Assembly: GCA_038221545.1 (NCBI GenBank)
Contig: JBBRIE010000150.1
Location: 1 to 7,214, forward strand
Length of the DNA: 7,214 nucleotides
Direction: 5' to 3'
From: JBBQNY01 sp038221545
Lineage (GTDB): Bacteria > Pseudomonadota > Gammaproteobacteria > Xanthomonadales > Ahniellaceae
How positions within the stretch are numbered: the first letter of the stretch is position 1; every line of letters begins with the position of its first letter. The notes under the pieces are model-generated. The model was not told where the DNA came from. It searched no databases and saw nothing but the letters and a program-made list of their open reading frames with translations. This document shows, piece after piece, positions 1 through 6,097 of this stretch. The translations under genes and the position numbers were made by a program.

Positions 1-449
1 AGTACAACATGATGGACCTGCAGGCCGCGATCGGCATCCATCAGCTAGCCCGGGTCGAAGCCGGCTGGCTGCAGCGCCGTCGAATCTGGAGGCAGTACCA
101 GTCCGCGTTCGTCGATGCGCCCGTGCTGCTGCCGGCCGAGCCTGCTGCCGAAACTCGCCACGCCCACCACCTCTACACGATCCGCATCGATCCAGAACGA
201 TGCGGCATCGATCGCGACAACTTCCTGGATCGGATGACGCAGGCGAGGATTGGAACGGGCGTCCATTACCTGTCCGTGTCCGAACATCCCTACTACCGGG
301 AACGCTTCGGCTGGCGTCCGGAGCAATGGCCCAACTCGATGCGAATCGGGCGCCAGACGGTGAGCTTGCCGCTCTCGCCGCTGCTGGATGATCGGGATGT
401 CGAGCGGGTGGTCAGTGCCACCCTCGCTGCCGTGGATCCACGCACTTGA
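1..449 (+). CDS. DegT/DnrJ/EryC1/StrS sugar aminotransferase, C-terminal part (5' end outside window)
   Basis: This is the last ~149 codons of a PLP-dependent nucleotide-sugar aminotransferase. The frame is open to the left edge; codons for Y-N precede the first two methionines, so MMDLQAA is internal and not a start. Recognisable family signatures are YNMMDLQAAIGIHQL (family pattern YNxRMSDLQAAIGxxQL), HHLYTIRI, then IGTGVHYLSVSEHPYYRERFG and a closing SLPLSPLLDDRDVERVV. Together these make up the C-terminal small domain. The PLP-binding lysine and the large domain lie upstream, so activity cannot be judged. Such enzymes convert keto sugars attached to UDP, dTDP or GDP into amino sugars for LPS, capsule or glycoprotein glycans. 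The next gene begins 37 nt downstream on the same strand. Exact substrate is unknown; WbpE-, ArnB- or PglE-like roles are all possible. Confidence 0.9.
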   Translation, partial: YNMMDLQAAIGIHQLARVEAGWLQRRRIWRQYQSAFVDAPVLLPAEPAAETRHAHHLYTIRIDPERCGIDRDNFLDRMTQARIGTGVHYLSVSEHPYYRERFGWRPEQWPNSMRIGRQTVSLPLSPLLDDRDVERVVSATLAAVDPRT

Positions 450-486
450 CCCTGAAACCTGACGGGCAGCTTCAGGCAACGGATTG

Positions 487-1479
487 ATGCTAGCCAACCG
501 TCCCGGCGCGCGGCGCATTGCGCCGGCCAAGTGGTCGCGAATGCGAGCCGCGGTGCGGCGCATTCTGGGATTCGGCCTAGTCGCGCTGAGCGGCATTTAC
601 ATTTATCGCGTTGTGGAAAGCAGCTTGCAGCAATTGCTCATCCTGGATTTCGGAATCTCCGTTGGCGGTTGGGTCGTGCTGATTTTCGGTGTGCTTGGCA
701 CCCTGGTGTTGGCCACGTTCTATCACATCGTCGCAACGCGGCGAATCGAGTTGGCGTCGGTGCCAGCGTCGCGGATCGGGCTCGCCTATGCGCTGGGTCA
801 GATCGTGCGCTACATCCCCGGGAAAATCGTCGGCCTGTTCTACCAGGTGACGTTTCTGGCAGGGCAATTGCGCACGTCCACCATCGCGCTCGCCTTGATC
901 GTCCAGACGGCCTACGACTACGTCTGGACCTTCGCGTTTGCCGGCGCGATCCTCCTCGGCGCTACCTGGCAAAGTCCGTGGCCCGTGGCGGGCTTGGTCC
1001 CGGTGTGTCTGGGACTCTGGTGGTCGCACGCCCGGGGATGGTGTGAACGCGGGCTGGTTTTCCCGGCCGCCGTGCGGCGATGGCTCCCGGAAATGCGTTT
1101 CGACCAACTGGACTCCCCGCCACATTCCGGGTATGCCACGCTTCTGCTCGTGCTGGTCTGGATACCCATGCTTCTGGGCATTGCCTTCGCGCTGCAGGGA
1201 ATCCTCGGGCTCGCCGATTCGCTGGTGCTGGGCGCGGCGTATCTTTTGGCAGCCGTTGGGTCGCTGCTCGTTTTCGTGGTGCCATCGGGGCTGGTCGTGC
1301 GCGAGGCGCTGTTCGTCTGGCTGGGATCGCATTTTGGATTCGATCCGGCGATGCTGCTGTTCGTTGGCCTCGTCCTGCGGGCCGCCATGACGCTCGCGGA
1401 AGTGCTCAATGTGGTGGTGTTTGTGACGGCGGACGCCGCGCTCGGCCAGCGTGCTTCTGGCCGGGACTCGAGCAGGTGA
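487..1479 (+). CDS. Polytopic inner-membrane protein, LPG-synthase-TM / flippase-like family
   Basis: A 330-residue hydrophobic protein with a basic N-terminus (residues 9-26) and roughly seven to nine membrane segments, at about 28-44, 58-80, 96-120, 132-158, 164-181, 216-240, 244-266 and 286-315. Two signatures place it in the lysylphosphatidylglycerol-synthase-TM (AglD-like, UPF0104-type) family: RYIPGK at 108-113 and VPSGLVVREA at 265-274, matching the family patterns RYxPGKxW and PGGLGxREG. The cytosolic aminoacyl-transfer domain of MprF is absent, so lipid lysylation is not implied. Stand-alone members often sit in polysaccharide clusters and are proposed, not proven, to move or handle lipid-linked intermediates. 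ATG at 487 is chosen; a TTG at 484 is in frame directly before it, and no strong Shine-Dalgarno separates the two. It ends 7 nt before the next gene. Confidence 0.85.
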   Translation: MLANRPGARRIAPAKWSRMRAAVRRILGFGLVALSGIYIYRVVESSLQQLLILDFGISVGGWVVLIFGVLGTLVLATFYHIVATRRIELASVPASRIGLAYALGQIVRYIPGKIVGLFYQVTFLAGQLRTSTIALALIVQTAYDYVWTFAFAGAILLGATWQSPWPVAGLVPVCLGLWWSHARGWCERGLVFPAAVRRWLPEMRFDQLDSPPHSGYATLLLVLVWIPMLLGIAFALQGILGLADSLVLGAAYLLAAVGSLLVFVVPSGLVVREALFVWLGSHFGFDPAMLLFVGLVLRAAMTLAEVLNVVVFVTADAALGQRASGRDSSR

Positions 1480-1480
1480 G
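1473..1480 (+). promoter_or_regulatory. Ribosome binding site deciding the 1487 start
   Basis: CAGGTGAG carries an AGGTGAG core six nucleotides before ATG 1487. Its TGA is also the stop codon of the upstream membrane protein. This favours ATG 1487 over the in-frame GTG at 1451, which lies inside the preceding gene, and suggests translational coupling. Confidence 0.7.
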
Positions 1481-1486
1481 TCCGCG

Positions 1487-2317
1487 ATGACCGAAGACAC
1501 GCACTCCCGGCAGATGCGAGATGAATGGATCGGCCGACAGCGGGAGCACGGCAACCAGCCCCGCGCCGTGCTGATGAAGGGTCTGCATCCCCGGATCAAC
1601 GAAACGATCGACTGCTGGCATCGTGCTGTCATGCGCAAGGCATTCGCAGACCACTCGTTTCGACGAGCCGGAGCGCCGTCGATCGACCTCGGATGCGGAT
1701 ATGGGCGCTTGGCCGACGAAGCGGTCCGATGTGGCCTGGAGCCCGTGTTCGGGATCGACCTCACGCAGCAGTTCAGCGCCGAGTTCCAGCGCCACCACGG
1801 TCCTGCAGTGTGCGGCGAACTGTCGCGACTGCCCTTCCGCGAGTCGGCTTTCGACGCGGCGTACTCGGTGACGGCGCTCATGTACCTCTCGGTCGACGAC
1901 GCGCGACGGGCGCTGCTGGAAATCGATCGCTGCGTGGCGCCCGGTTCGCGCGTGCTGCTGCTCGAACCCGCTCGCGAGTTCAATTCCCTCGTTCGCGTCC
2001 TGTTGCGTCGCAAAGGGAAGGAGACGCTGTCGCGGCCCGGCTTCTCGCTCACCGAGATGTGCGATGACCTGCCTCCCGCATCGTGGCGGCGCGTCAGTGC
2101 TGGCGGTTGCGGCTGGATGACCGCGATGCTGCCGCTGCTGGCCCTGTCGGCCCGCATCCCCGCCCTTTATTCGCGCCTTAGCGATTGGATCGTGCGACGG
2201 GACAGGCCTCGCGGGACGTGGCGCCCGGGCAAAGTCTCAATGTACCGCTGGGTCGTGTTCCAGAAGGTCGGCCCGATACCGTATGCCCTCCCGCCCCAGG
2301 ACGCGCGACTGCCATGA
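1487..2317 (+). CDS. Class I SAM-dependent methyltransferase (first of two in tandem)
   Basis: A 276-residue soluble methyltransferase with a Rossmann-like fold. SAM-binding motif I is IDLGCGYGRLA at 66-76. The acidic residue for the SAM ribose is D91 in VFGIDLT. Motif II/III context is LPFRESAFDAAYSVTALMYL at 115-134, followed by a helix and VAPGSRVLLLEP at 150-161, the usual 'LKPGG' position. About 45 residues precede motif I and about 110 follow it; the latter part presumably binds acceptor. A hydrophobic patch near 213-226 (AMLPLLALSARIPA) is too short to call a membrane anchor. The likely job is O- or N-methylation of a sugar in the cluster's glycan. Other small-molecule methyltransferase roles cannot be excluded. 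Its stop overlaps the next start (ATGA, 2314-2317), so the two methyltransferases should be co-translated. Confidence 0.88.
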   Translation: MTEDTHSRQMRDEWIGRQREHGNQPRAVLMKGLHPRINETIDCWHRAVMRKAFADHSFRRAGAPSIDLGCGYGRLADEAVRCGLEPVFGIDLTQQFSAEFQRHHGPAVCGELSRLPFRESAFDAAYSVTALMYLSVDDARRALLEIDRCVAPGSRVLLLEPAREFNSLVRVLLRRKGKETLSRPGFSLTEMCDDLPPASWRRVSAGGCGWMTAMLPLLALSARIPALYSRLSDWIVRRDRPRGTWRPGKVSMYRWVVFQKVGPIPYALPPQDARLP

Positions 2318-3066
2318 AGGGGTATCAGTACAACTTCTCCGAGCTGCACCAGGACATCTACTTCGACATGGAGAGCCGTGCGCGCAAGGCGGAAAAGATG
2401 CTCCGTATCCTTCGCGACTGCATCGGAGACGATCTCGGCGAAAGGCACGCCCTGGACGTCGGATGTTCGACGGGTGCGATGAGCAGGATACTGGGCGAGC
2501 ACTTCGGCCGGGTCACCGGGATCGACATCGACGCGAAGGCGGTCGAACACGCGAATGCGAATTTCGCCTCGCCGACCCTGGATTTCCGGATCGGCGACGC
2601 GATGGACACTGGCCTCGCCCCGGATTCCATCGACGTGGTCATCTGCGCCCACGTCTACGAACACGTCCCCGATGCCGGTCGCATGCTCCAGGAGATCCAC
2701 AGGCTGCTGAAGCCCGGCGGTATCTGCTATTTCGCTGCGGAGAACAAATTCGTGTTCCGCGAAGGCGACTATCGCCTGCCGTTCCTGTCCATCCTGCCGA
2801 AGCCTCTGGCGCACCTGTACCTGCGTCTCGCAGGTCGAGGCACCCACTACTACGAGACCCTGCTGACCTATTGGCAATTGAAGCGACTGGCGGCGCGCTT
2901 CGAGCTGATCGACTACACGCGCAAAGTCGTCGCCGAACCCGCGCGCTTCGCGGCGGAGGACATCATCAGACCGGGGACTTTCAAGCAACGGGCAGCGCTG
3001 GGAATGCTCGACCATGCCTACTGGTTGTTCCCGACCTACCTCTGGGTGTTGCGCAAACCGGCATAG
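2314..3066 (+). CDS. Class I SAM-dependent methyltransferase (second in tandem)
   Basis: A 250-residue methyltransferase of the Methyltransf_11/12/25 type. Motif I is ALDVGCSTG at 46-54 and the ribose-binding acid is D71 in VTGIDID. Next come GDAMDTGLAPDSIDVVIC at 94-111, then HVYEHV at 113-118, and the LLKPGG turn at 131-136. Central residues 150-190 include an aromatic stretch (GTHYYETLLTYWQL) that probably shapes the acceptor pocket. ATG 2314 is chosen because it forms a 4-nt ATGA overlap with the preceding stop and begins just before conserved sequence; an earlier in-frame ATG at 2185 would add 43 unsupported residues inside the upstream gene. The sequence differs clearly from its neighbour outside the core motifs, so this is not a recent tandem duplication. 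It is the last gene of the operon and meets the opposing operon 40 bp on. Substrate unknown, probably a glycan or sugar nucleotide. Confidence 0.88.
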   Translation: MKGYQYNFSELHQDIYFDMESRARKAEKMLRILRDCIGDDLGERHALDVGCSTGAMSRILGEHFGRVTGIDIDAKAVEHANANFASPTLDFRIGDAMDTGLAPDSIDVVICAHVYEHVPDAGRMLQEIHRLLKPGGICYFAAENKFVFREGDYRLPFLSILPKPLAHLYLRLAGRGTHYYETLLTYWQLKRLAARFELIDYTRKVVAEPARFAAEDIIRPGTFKQRAALGMLDHAYWLFPTYLWVLRKPA

Positions 3067-3106
3067 GCGCGCTCGGGGTGGTTGGAATCACGGAAGGGAA
3101 ACGGCG
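3067..3106. other. Tail-to-tail junction of the two operons
   Basis: Forty base pairs separate the TAG of the second methyltransferase from the TGA of the minus-strand oxidoreductase. I found no inverted repeat followed by a T-run on either strand, so no intrinsic terminator is called. Confidence 0.6.
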
Positions 3107-4234
3107 TCAGCGCATGTTGCGCAGACCGTCCCGCTCGGCTTCCTCGCAGAGCTTGATCACGCGCGTGGCATCTTCGTAGCCGACCAGGATCTTTTCTTTC
3201 CCCTGAATCGCCGCGATGAAGTTGTCGATCATGACCTGGCACGCGCCATCGTGGTTGTAGACGGTGAGCGGGGTCTGGCGAAAGCCGAAATCCGGGTGGC
3301 TCATCAGGCGGTTCGACAACCAGTTGAAGGTTCGCAGGTATACGTTGAAGGCTAACGACACCAGCTTCCTCGGGATTTTGATGTCGACCACGTTGACCGC
3401 GAGGGTCGACTTGCCGCTACCGAAGAAATCGGACACTTGTTCGAACTTGCCATCTCGGAACAGGATTCCGTCGATGTAACTCGCCCGATCCCCCAGCACG
3501 ATCAGGTTGTTGAATTGGGGAAACACGCAGCAGCTGTTCACATGGCATTTTGCGACCACGTTTCCGGGGAACACCATCATGGTGGTTGCGGAAGTGTAGT
3601 CGGCAGGGTACTCGTCGAAACCGATCTTGCTCACGTACGTCGTGTGCGAAAGCGGTGCAGAGCCCACGAGGTGCATGAGCAGGTCGAGCGGGTGGCAGGA
3701 GTGCCCGAATATAAGGCTCTGTCCCTGCTCCATTCGCCAGTTGTCGTACTTCACGCTGCGTGACTTCATGTCGTGCCAGTAATTGGCTTCCAGGTAGAAG
3801 ACCCTTCCCAGCGTCCCGTCGGCGATCAGCGTGGCCGCCTTCTCGAACGGCGGCGCATGCCGCATTTGGTGATGGATGCCGAAGACCAAACCGGAATGGG
3901 CCCCGATGTGCTTGCCGAGTTCCAAGGCTTCCGCCTGGCTCGCCACCATCGGCTTCGCCACCAGCACATGCTTGCCTGCCTGCAGGCTGGAGATGATGTT
4001 GTCCAGGTGCACGTGATCGGGCGTGCAGATGGACACTGCATCGACGCGATGCAACAACTCCGTGATGCTCCCGGCGTGCTCGACGCCGACCAGGTCGACT
4101 CCGGTTTGCTTGATATCGAAGACGACGATCCTGCCCACGGCGCTGTTCCGCCGAAGTCTCTGCACATGGGCGCGACCCGCCCCGCCTAGTCCGATCACGC
4201 CAACGTCGATCTGCTTCTGGCTAGCCAATTGCAT
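3107..4234 (-). CDS. Gfo/Idh/MocA-family NAD(P)-dependent oxidoreductase
   Basis: A 375-residue two-domain sugar dehydrogenase-like protein of normal family length. The N-terminal Rossmann domain opens with IDVGVIGLGGAGRAH, whose GxGxxG spans 15-20. It continues through VDAVSICTPDHVH (64-76) to LVAKPMV at 91-97, where family members usually have EKP. The lysine (K94) is kept but the glutamate is alanine. The second catalytic element is GHSCHPLDLL at 177-186, with H181 and D184 at the usual HxxD positions. The C-terminal domain runs through the beta-sheet region 190-290 and ends with a helix near 353-370. ATG 4234 is used because it sits nine residues before the Rossmann start; it overlaps the preceding gene by 14 nt. 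Family members oxidise or reduce sugar nucleotides, inositols or imines. A role making a 3-keto sugar for the aminotransferase (as WbpB/WlbA do) is possible but unproven. Confidence 0.9.
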   Translation of the reverse strand: MQLASQKQIDVGVIGLGGAGRAHVQRLRRNSAVGRIVVFDIKQTGVDLVGVEHAGSITELLHRVDAVSICTPDHVHLDNIISSLQAGKHVLVAKPMVASQAEALELGKHIGAHSGLVFGIHHQMRHAPPFEKAATLIADGTLGRVFYLEANYWHDMKSRSVKYDNWRMEQGQSLIFGHSCHPLDLLMHLVGSAPLSHTTYVSKIGFDEYPADYTSATTMMVFPGNVVAKCHVNSCCVFPQFNNLIVLGDRASYIDGILFRDGKFEQVSDFFGSGKSTLAVNVVDIKIPRKLVSLAFNVYLRTFNWLSNRLMSHPDFGFRQTPLTVYNHDGACQVMIDNFIAAIQGKEKILVGYEDATRVIKLCEEAERDGLRNMR

Positions 4235-5384
4235 CGTCCGGCGAAAGCAGGGAATGCACGAGCCGGGCTGCCACGAGACCCAGGTCGAACAGGCTCGATG
4301 CCCGATCGAGTCCTGCTGAAAAGTCTCCCGCAGCGCAGCCGAGTGCATGCGAGATGCTACCGGCGATGGCGGTGGAACTGATCGCGTCCGCCACCAGTCC
4401 GCAGGCAGGGTCAGCCAGTATCAGCTCCGGGAGGTCGCCAACGGGTGTTGCGATCACCGGGCAGCCGAGCTTGACCGCATCCGAAAAGACCACGGGGATG
4501 CTCTCCACGCGGGACGGGATCACGAGGTAATCCGCGCGGAGAATCGCTGCTTCCGCAGCGGGTTTGTCGAGGAATCCGCGCGACTCCACTGGCCGGCCGG
4601 TCGACCTCAGGGCAAGCACGGCCTCCTCGACTTGCGCCCGCAGCGGCCCGCCTCCGCAAATCTCGACGGCGCTGATGCGTTGCCAGTCCTGCTCCGAAAG
4701 TTGCTTCAGGGCATCGAGCAGCATGTCGATTCCCTTGTTGGGATGCCATCGCCCCAGGAAAAGCAAACGATAGGGAGGGCAAGTGCGAACGGCAGTCCAC
4801 CTCCGACGGTCGATGCGACGGGTGCTGGGAAGAAATTCGACTTCGCGTCCGGCTATGCGTTGAGTTGCCGCGGATAACTCCCTGCCATCGGAGTAGCAGC
4901 GGTGTGCATCGTGGAGGACCCGTCCAAGATAGGTGCGAAGCAACGGGATGCGCCCGAGCGACCAGATGTCGCTGCCGAGCGTCCAGACGGAGTACGGCAC
5001 TCCGTGGGATTTCGCCGCGCGACGAGCCCAGTGACCCGAAGGCAGTGCCCAGAGCGCGAGGATGTGGGACGTGGGGCCTGCGCGCACTGCTTCGAGGGTC
5101 GATTCCGCACCGGCCGCCAGCACGCGACGGATCTTCGCAACGTCCGCAGGAATCCAGGGCCTGAGGCTGGAAAGGGGTCTGTCGGGTGCAGCGAAGCGGA
5201 ACACCTCGATGTTGCACCGCCATTGCTCGGTGACGGAGGATCGCCCCGGCGCGACGATTCGGACGGTTGCATGGCGCGCAAGCTCTTCGGCCATATCCGA
5301 AACGAAAGAGCCCGCGGCCTCGCTGCCATCGCCGAGGATCGGGAAGGAAGTGGTCACGATGACCAGTGCACCGCTTCCCCTCAT
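4221..5384 (-). CDS. GT4-family (GT-B fold) glycosyltransferase
   Basis: A 387-residue retaining-type glycosyltransferase. The N-terminal acceptor domain begins VIVTTSFPILGDGSEAAGSFV (8-28), a typical 'SxxFPxxxGxGxF' opening, and includes WTLGSDIW at 134-141. The C-terminal nucleotide-sugar domain starts at LLFLGRWHPNKGIDMLLDAL (207-226), then CGGGPLR (243-249) and the donor-binding region IPSRVESIPVVFSDAVKLG at 289-307, followed by PVIATPVGDLPEL. In the family's E-x7-E motif the first Glu is E294, but the second position is D302. ATG 5384 gives an ATGA overlap with the upstream methyltransferase stop; an in-frame ATG at 5429 would add 15 residues that do not look conserved. It probably adds one sugar to a lipid-linked or nucleotide-activated acceptor at the cytoplasmic face of the inner membrane. 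Donor and acceptor cannot be named. Confidence 0.9.
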   Translation of the reverse strand: MRGSGALVIVTTSFPILGDGSEAAGSFVSDMAEELARHATVRIVAPGRSSVTEQWRCNIEVFRFAAPDRPLSSLRPWIPADVAKIRRVLAAGAESTLEAVRAGPTSHILALWALPSGHWARRAAKSHGVPYSVWTLGSDIWSLGRIPLLRTYLGRVLHDAHRCYSDGRELSAATQRIAGREVEFLPSTRRIDRRRWTAVRTCPPYRLLFLGRWHPNKGIDMLLDALKQLSEQDWQRISAVEICGGGPLRAQVEEAVLALRSTGRPVESRGFLDKPAAEAAILRADYLVIPSRVESIPVVFSDAVKLGCPVIATPVGDLPELILADPACGLVADAISSTAIAGSISHALGCAAGDFSAGLDRASSLFDLGLVAARLVHSLLSPDDAIG

Positions 5385-6097
5385 GGCTTGACGGCGGCGA
5401 GACGATAACCCGCCGTCAAGGCATCCCACGAAGGAAACAGCTCACCCGTCGCCCACGCCAACAAGTTGATGATCGGAAGGCTCAGCGCCATGAGTGGCAG
5501 CAGCAACACCGCCGCACTGCGCTTGCGGATCGCCTCGAAGGCCATGCCGCCGATGGCGAGGCACGCAACCAGTCCGGCCGTCTGCGCAGACCCCAAAGAA
5601 GGGACCAGTTCCCGCACCGTCAATCCCGCTGCTTCAAGTTCGCGTTGAAGGCCGTGGCTCGTGTAGCGCTGGTAGTCATGCGGCGCGTCATGGATCGGGT
5701 AAAGGAACGGGATGGTCAGCAGGAGCCGGCCCTGAGGCTTGAGCACGCGGCTGATCTCGGAAAAAGCGTTCGTGGGATTCGGCAAGTGCTCCACCACTTC
5801 GAGGATCACCACCGTGTCCAGGCTGGCGTCCCGGAATGGCAACCGGCACGCGTCCGCGAACACATCCGGCCGCGCTCGGTAGTTACTGCGGCCGGCGCGG
5901 GAATAGTCCAGTCCCAGGTACTCGCAACCTCGGGCAAGCAGCGGTTCAATCCACCGATCGGCGCACCCGATGTCGAGTACGCGGCCACTCGACTGACGAG
6001 CGACCCACGCTCCGTGCGCTTGCCTTGAGCCCAGCAACCATTGCGGATGCAGCGGAGTTCTCCGCAGGCGTGCGCCCATGGACTCCAACACGCTCAC
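5381..6097 (-). CDS. SAM-dependent methyltransferase with hydrophobic C-terminus (GTG start)
   Basis: A 238-residue Methyltransf_11-type protein. Motif I is VLDIGCADRW at 40-49, with the usual last glycine of GxGxG missing. D64 in LGLDYS is the acidic ribose contact, LPFRDASLDTVVILEVVEHL at 86-105 covers motifs II/III, and RVLKPQGRLLLTIPF is the post-core turn. HDAPHDYQRYT at 136-146 is a pattern I associate with methyltransferases of LPS and exopolysaccharide clusters. Two hydrophobic runs, about 173-188 and 195-217, may form a membrane hairpin. The GTG at 6097 makes a GTGA overlap with the upstream GT2 stop and is preferred for coupling. An alternative ATG at 6079 has GGAG close before it but would drop six residues. 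Likely role: methylating a lipid-linked sugar at the membrane. Confidence 0.85.
   Translation of the reverse strand: MSVLESMGARLRRTPLHPQWLLGSRQAHGAWVARQSSGRVLDIGCADRWIEPLLARGCEYLGLDYSRAGRSNYRARPDVFADACRLPFRDASLDTVVILEVVEHLPNPTNAFSEISRVLKPQGRLLLTIPFLYPIHDAPHDYQRYTSHGLQRELEAAGLTVRELVPSLGSAQTAGLVACLAIGGMAFEAIRKRSAAVLLLPLMALSLPIINLLAWATGELFPSWDALTAGYRLAAVKP

Noticed and set aside
451..476. Inverted repeat CCTGAA / TTCAGG between the aminotransferase and membrane protein genes
   Set aside because: A 6-bp stem with a 14-nt loop and no T-run is too weak for a terminator and plausible by chance within a continuous operon.
45..596. A 183-codon minus-strand open frame over the aminotransferase end
   Set aside because: It is a shadow of a well-conserved DegT C-terminus and crosses the start of the next gene; no motif is visible.
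1451..1486. In-frame GTG at 1451 as an earlier start for the first tandem methyltransferase
   Set aside because: It lies inside the preceding gene without a ribosome binding site, while ATG 1487 has AGGTGAG at good spacing.
577..2157. A 526-codon open frame on the minus strand, opposite the membrane protein and first methyltransferase
   Set aside because: Its translation is rich in Arg, Ser, Pro and Gln with no domain pattern. The plus strand has two well-supported genes with clear motifs. Long antisense frames are common in GC-rich coding DNA.
2167..3015. A 282-codon minus-strand open frame opposite the second methyltransferase
   Set aside because: The composition looks like a mirror of the sense gene (many Val, Asp, Arg, Gln) and no family is recognisable. 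The sense frame has a complete SAM-binding core.
3110..3122. Small hairpin GCGCA-TGT-TGCGC at the end of the oxidoreductase gene
   Set aside because: The stem is only 5 bp, lies within the last codons and is not followed by a T-tract on either strand, so it is not called as a terminator.
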